Positions 21,176 through 23,268 of a stretch of DNA of 23,268 nt are shown here, piece after piece. The translations under genes and the position numbers were made by a program. The notes under the pieces were generated by a model, which made no database searches, was not told where the DNA came from, and saw only the letters and a program-made list of their open reading frames with translations. Within the stretch, counting starts at the first letter, position 1. The number at the start of each line of letters is the position of its first letter. Origin of the DNA: a virus; IMG/VR virus record IMGVR_UViG_3300031957_000828, positions 1 through 23,268 of that record, one strand, 5' to 3'.

Positions 21176-22284
21176 TTCAGCTCCTCCTTTATTGCTAATC
21201 CTATGTTCATTGCTATCTGTGGCACAATCGCGTTGCCTAGTCCTTTAAGTCTGTCCACCCTTCGGGGTATCCCATGAGCCACTCGACCCACGTCGGGTTC
21301 AACTGACCACCAGTTTTCGCCTGATTGTCCGTATGCTGAACTGCTACATCCAGAGTGTCCCAACTTACTTTGCCGTTCCGAATCCGACCGCCTTGATAAC
21401 CGCCCTTGTAATCCCTTGTCGCTGGTGTCGGCCACATCTTCTCCGCGTGGTTCACCGCGTCTCGCAGCTTCACGCCCCACCGAACTCCGTCCTTGTTCTT
21501 CCGACTGAACGTTCCGTTCTCCAACTCCACGTCCTGCGCTGTTCCCCCCTCCACGTCCGATGCCGTTGGGGTCGGCCAGTTCTTGACGTAAAGATCCATC
21601 GTCTTCTCGTCCACTTGCTCTCGAAGATTGCTCGGTCTGGCTCTGCCCTTGCGATGACCCTCTTGCATCTTCTTCGTTGACTCCTCCGACCTTGGCGGTA
21701 GATGATCCATCGTGTTGGGCGTTGCCCACATCTCTTTCCCCCAACTGCCCTTGTCTCTGTTCACCATGCTCGGTGACATCTGATTGGCTGTCGCTGTTGG
21801 AGTGTGCAACAATCCAGAGTCTGTCTCTTCGATGGGGAGCGTTGACACCGCAAGCTGGAACAACAAACGTCCTTGTGGAGTAGCCTTCGGCTTCCAAGTC
21901 AAGCAACACCTGGTCGAGACCCAAGGCAATGTGACCATGAACGTTTTCGAAAACGCACCAAGTCGGTCTTTTTTGTGCAACAATTCTAAGGATGTACGGC
22001 CAGATGTGGCGGTCATCTTCAAAGCCTTTTTGCCTCCCCGCGACGGAGAAGGGTTGGCAGGGGTATCCCGCTGTGAGGATATCGTGTTCGGGAACAAGTC
22101 TTTCTGGGTCATTAGCTAACTCCTTTACATCTGCAGCTATGGGTACATTTGGAAAATTCTTTGCGAGTATCTCACGACACCAAGGCTCAGTGTCGCAAAA
22201 CAATATAGGGGTGGACAACTGTGCCCACTCAAAACCGAGACTAAAGCCCCCGATCCCCGAACATAGGTCAACGTGTCTAAGCAT
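21172..22284 (-). CDS. C5-cytosine DNA methyltransferase
   Basis: A 370-residue enzyme that methylates cytosine C5 in DNA with S-adenosylmethionine. Motif I DLCSGIGGFSLGF (6-18), motif IV GYPCQPFS with catalytic C76, motif VI FENV (112-115, E113), motif VIII RRDRLWIVA (152-160) and motif X GLGNAIVPQIAMNIG (348-362) are all intact. Residues about 161-325, where the target-recognition domain belongs, are unusual: low complexity, rich in Ser, Gly, Gln, Arg and Asp. The same bases hold a second long ORF. The start at 22284 overlaps the upstream gene by eight bases; longer in-frame starts lie within that gene. No restriction endonuclease is visible, so it is probably a solitary protective methyltransferase. 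Confidence 0.93.
   Translation of the reverse strand: MLRHVDLCSGIGGFSLGFEWAQLSTPILFCDTEPWCREILAKNFPNVPIAADVKELANDPERLVPEHDILTAGYPCQPFSVAGRQKGFEDDRHIWPYILRIVAQKRPTWCVFENVHGHIALGLDQVLLDLEAEGYSTRTFVVPACGVNAPHRRDRLWIVAHSNSDSQSDVTEHGEQRQGQLGERDVGNAQHDGSSTAKVGGVNEEDARGSSQGQSQTEQSSRASGREDDGSLRQELADPNGIGRGGGNSAGRGVGERNVQSEEQGRSSVGREAARRGEPRGEDVADTSDKGLQGRLSRRSDSERQSKLGHSGCSSSAYGQSGENWWSVEPDVGRVAHGIPRRVDRLKGLGNAIVPQIAMNIGLAIKEELK
21237..22112 (-). CDS. 291-codon ORF nested in the methyltransferase gene (overprinted gene candidate)
   Basis: Same strand as the methyltransferase, one base out of phase, wholly inside it. It has its own Shine-Dalgarno (AAAGGAG, seven bases before ATG). The product looks like an ordered protein, unlike the host frame: SGRTSLELLHKK (42-53), LTWKPKATPQGRLLFQ (72-87), then repeated xPTPxAxD-like units: LLHTPTATA, MWATPNTMDHLPPRS, NWPTPTASDVEGG, MWPTPATRDYKGG, and a C-terminal QLNPTWVEWLMGYPEGW. 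From memory, near-identical motifs (ATPNTMD..PPRS, WPTPTASD, NPxWVEWLMGFPxGWT) recur in ORFs beside or within phage methyltransferase genes. Part of this recurrence could be a by-product of conserved methyltransferase codons at both ends, but that does not explain the middle. Function unknown. Confidence 0.55.
   Translation of the reverse strand: MTQKDLFPNTISSQRDTPANPSPSRGGKKALKMTATSGRTSLELLHKKDRLGAFSKTFMVTLPWVSTRCCLTWKPKATPQGRLLFQLAVSTLPIEETDSGLLHTPTATANQMSPSMVNRDKGSWGKEMWATPNTMDHLPPRSEESTKKMQEGHRKGRARPSNLREQVDEKTMDLYVKNWPTPTASDVEGGTAQDVELENGTFSRKNKDGVRWGVKLRDAVNHAEKMWPTPATRDYKGGYQGGRIRNGKVSWDTLDVAVQHTDNQAKTGGQLNPTWVEWLMGYPEGWTDLKD
22120..22126 (-). promoter_or_regulatory. Internal Shine-Dalgarno for the nested ORF
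   Basis: AAAGGAG on the minus strand, inside the methyltransferase codons for KEL, seven bases before the ATG at 22112. It is a better ribosome site than the one in front of the methyltransferase itself (AAGAG, seven bases). Confidence 0.7.
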
Positions 22285-22504
22285 TGTTGATCTCTTCATA
22301 GTCCTTTGGACTAACATCCATCCAGTAAGGATTAGTGATAAACTCCCTGGTGGTAATGCTCTCCTCAAGCGTATCGATAAACCTATGATACGCAATCTCT
22401 TCAGCTTGCTCCAAGGTCTCCGCTTCAATCGCATCATAATACCGAGAGACCGGATGCTTACAACAATTCTGGTTCATCTCTACTTTAATATTCCACTCAG
22501 CCAT
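22277..22504 (-). CDS. Small protein upstream of the methyltransferase, function unknown
   Basis: A 75-residue protein. The start at 22504 follows GAGGAG by seven bases and gives MAEWNIKVEMNQNCC; longer frames upstream lie in the adjacent gene. After a strand-like start it has a helix (EAETLEQAEEIAYHRFIDTLEE) and a Trp/Tyr-containing end (NPYWMDVSPKDYEE). The pattern, with a beta strand, a Cys-containing loop and a helix with EAETLEQAEEIA, resembles small phage proteins that I know only as hypothetical. It overlaps the methyltransferase start by eight bases, and the upstream 49-residue gene ends eight bases inside it. Confidence 0.7.
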   Translation of the reverse strand: MAEWNIKVEMNQNCCKHPVSRYYDAIEAETLEQAEEIAYHRFIDTLEESITTREFITNPYWMDVSPKDYEEINNA

Positions 22505-22646
22505 CGTTACACTCCTCAATGATTGTCCAAGCACACTCATATGCATGATCCCAATTTGTGTGGTAGCCTGTGCGTATGTCATCATCAGCCAGTCTTCTAG
22601 CCCAATGATTTAAACTAGGCTCGTGATTTAAATTTAACTCGCTCAT
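22497..22646 (-). CDS. Very small acidic protein (49 residues), function unknown
   Basis: A 49-codon gene. Its ATG at 22644-22646 overlaps the stop of the upstream HTH gene (ATGA), and its TGA at 22497-22499 overlaps the start of the downstream gene by eight bases. Exact fit into the gap between two coupled genes is the evidence that it is real. Sequence: MSELNLNHEPSLNHWARRLA followed by an acidic turn and a Trp/His/Tyr-rich helix (NWDHAYECAWTIIEECNDG). No family recognised; size and aromatic content would suit a small inhibitor or binding peptide, which is speculation. Confidence 0.65.
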   Translation of the reverse strand: MSELNLNHEPSLNHWARRLADDDIRTGYHTNWDHAYECAWTIIEECNDG

Positions 22647-22882
22647 CGGAACTTATCCAAAATAAAGAAGTCCAAGAAACTCTCCGTAATGGTAGGTTCT
22701 TTCTTGTTCATAATCTCCTTCACGTCCTCAATCCAGTAACCACTGTCTTGCTTTGCATACAAAATATAATGCAACTGATTAGCCGTTAGCTTTAGTTTCT
22801 TGGCTATAGCCTTGTTCGAAAGCTCACCCCTAAACGCTAGGTCGTGAGCCTTATCAATTAATTTCTGTGAATGTTTAGGCAT
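22643..22882 (-). CDS. Small HTH protein, copy A of a tandem pair
   Basis: A 79-residue protein from the second of two adjacent ATGs (22882), which lies six bases after AGGAG; the first (22885) is only three bases away. It opens MPKHSQKLIDKAHDLAFRG and contains a helix-turn-helix, LSNKAIAKKLKLTANQLHYIL (about residues 21-41), a resolvase/sigma-like HTH pattern. The remaining 30 residues are unrelated to the neighbour and hydrophobic at the end (FLDFFILDKFR). The first 45 residues match the 73-residue protein just upstream, so the pair arose by duplication. A likely DNA-binding early regulator. Confidence 0.75.
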   Translation of the reverse strand: MPKHSQKLIDKAHDLAFRGELSNKAIAKKLKLTANQLHYILYAKQDSGYWIEDVKEIMNKKEPTITESFLDFFILDKFR

Positions 22883-22903
22883 CATCTTCTCCTTTCAATT
22901 TAA

Positions 22904-22937
22904 ATTATACCTACACGGCACCCTCGTAAGGATGCCG
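22904..22937 (-). promoter_or_regulatory. Hairpin and perfect TATAAT between the tandem HTH genes
   Basis: On the minus strand an eight-pair hairpin CGGCATCC-TTACGA-GGGTGCCG (22916-22937, one T-G pair) is followed six bases later by TATAAT (22904-22909), 21 bases before the ATG of copy A. The hairpin has no T-run, so it is not a typical terminator. It covers the place where a -35 element would lie, and no good -35 match is present, which suits a palindromic operator overlapping a regulated promoter, or an RNA processing/structure element. Confidence 0.45.
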
Positions 22938-22949
22938 ACTAGAGATAAC

Positions 22950-23171
22950 TTAACCCTTGAACCACCAACTAGGTTTTGTTTTATATAAAATATAATGCAA
23001 CTTACTATCAGTAAGACCCATCTTTTCCGCTATCTGTTTGTTGGTCATACCTTTATAATGCTTGCTTAACCTATTTGCTTTACCAGTATGATACACAGTA
23101 CATTTTATATCTGCATCACCCCATGCCAGATCATGCACTTCGTCTATTAATTCGTACGAGTATTTAGACAT
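22950..23171 (-). CDS. Small HTH protein, copy B of a tandem pair
   Basis: A 73-residue protein with AAGGA eight bases upstream of its ATG. It opens MSKYSYELIDEVHDLAWGD and ends with the helix-turn-helix MTNKQIAEKMGLTDSKLHYILY, both matching copy A nearly residue for residue. Between the two blocks it carries about 20 extra residues (including IKCTVYHTGKANRLSKHYKG), basic and possibly an added DNA-contact loop. It has no C-terminal extension beyond WWFKG. Its ATG shares a base with the stop of the gene before it (TAATG), so it belongs to a longer operon that enters from the right. Confidence 0.75.
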   Translation of the reverse strand: MSKYSYELIDEVHDLAWGDADIKCTVYHTGKANRLSKHYKGMTNKQIAEKMGLTDSKLHYILYKTKPSWWFKG

Positions 23172-23268
23172 TACAGTTCCTTCATTTGTTTCTGGATTGA
23201 ATGAACAACTCTTTGAATTGTCCTCTCTTCATCAATCGTTTTTGAAGTTTCAAGAAAAATGTCCAACG
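23171..23268 (-). CDS. C-terminal end of an early gene running off the window (partial)
   Basis: The minus-strand frame beginning at 23266 reads 31 codons to a TAA at 23171-23173, whose last base as transcribed starts the next ATG (TAATG). The visible part is a charged amphipathic helix (LDIFLETSKTIDEERTIQRV and onward). Another frame is also open here for 28 codons, but the TAATG junction and the residue pattern favour this one. Function cannot be assigned. Confidence 0.55.
   Translation of the reverse strand, partial: LDIFLETSKTIDEERTIQRVVHSIQKQMKEL

Noticed and set aside
21992-22522. 176-codon plus-strand ORF
   Set aside because: Antisense to the methyltransferase and the 75-residue gene; the long open frame follows from the G+C-rich codons there.
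22916-22937. Rho-independent terminator between the HTH genes
   Set aside because: The hairpin lacks a T-run on either strand and is followed by a TATAAT, so it was listed as a regulatory candidate instead.
1-23268. tRNA genes or riboswitches
   Set aside because: Genes are packed with gaps of at most about 80 bases, and none of the gaps holds a cloverleaf or recognisable aptamer. A preQ1-type riboswitch before the transporter was looked for and not found; the upstream gap is only 13 bases.

Overview
The window is a stretch of a tailed-bacteriophage genome. It is probably a short-tailed (podovirus-like) phage of an aquatic bacterium, judged from the style of its virion proteins, which resemble those I remember from uncultured marine phage genomes. 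No host gene, rRNA, tRNA, integrase or CRISPR array is visible. Terminase, portal and capsid genes must lie outside the window, and host identity cannot be read from the sequence.

Layout: (1) Bases 1-9701, plus strand, AT-rich: the late virion block. It holds the end of an upstream gene, a 631-residue tail or head-completion-type protein, a small protein, a Gly/Ser-rich protein with a conserved C-terminal motif, two Ala/Gln-rich probable internal virion proteins (one with a tandem 8-residue repeat) and a 1413-residue probable ejection protein with repeated SFVPIPV / SFTPTPVS motifs at its two ends. (2) Bases 9698-17679, minus strand: the replication operon, read right to left as coiled-coil protein, ssDNA-binding-type protein ending DDDIPF, a strong terminator, archaeo-eukaryotic-type primase (also ending DDIPF), AlpA-like HTH protein, UvrD/Rep-like helicase, YhhQ-like 7-deazapurine precursor transporter, DpdA-like transglycosylase, DUF6378 protein and family A DNA polymerase. 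It converges on the late block with a 4-base overlap. (3) Bases 17680-19492, plus strand: a small divergent unit with an SNF2-type helicase and an 86-residue protein, closed by a hairpin terminator. (4) Bases 19487-23268, minus strand: an early operon of small proteins, a C5-cytosine DNA methyltransferase with a second long ORF inside it, a 357-residue unknown, and two tandem HTH paralogues. Five small, partial or nested genes shorter than 60 codons were found by reading (20, 53, 54, 49 and 31 residues).

The primase, two or three helicases, polymerase and SSB-like protein form a largely self-contained replication set. Two DNA-modification routes accompany it: the methyltransferase, and a salvage-only 7-deazaguanine cassette (transporter plus DNA transglycosylase, with no biosynthetic genes here). 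Both would be expected to protect phage DNA from host restriction.

The observations most worth following are: the transporter/transglycosylase pair with ATGA coupling; the 291-codon ORF nested in the methyltransferase gene behind its own Shine-Dalgarno; SSB-type C-terminal tails on two unrelated proteins; Leu at the position of E. coli Pol I Phe762; and a terminator placed between the SSB-like gene and the primase gene.
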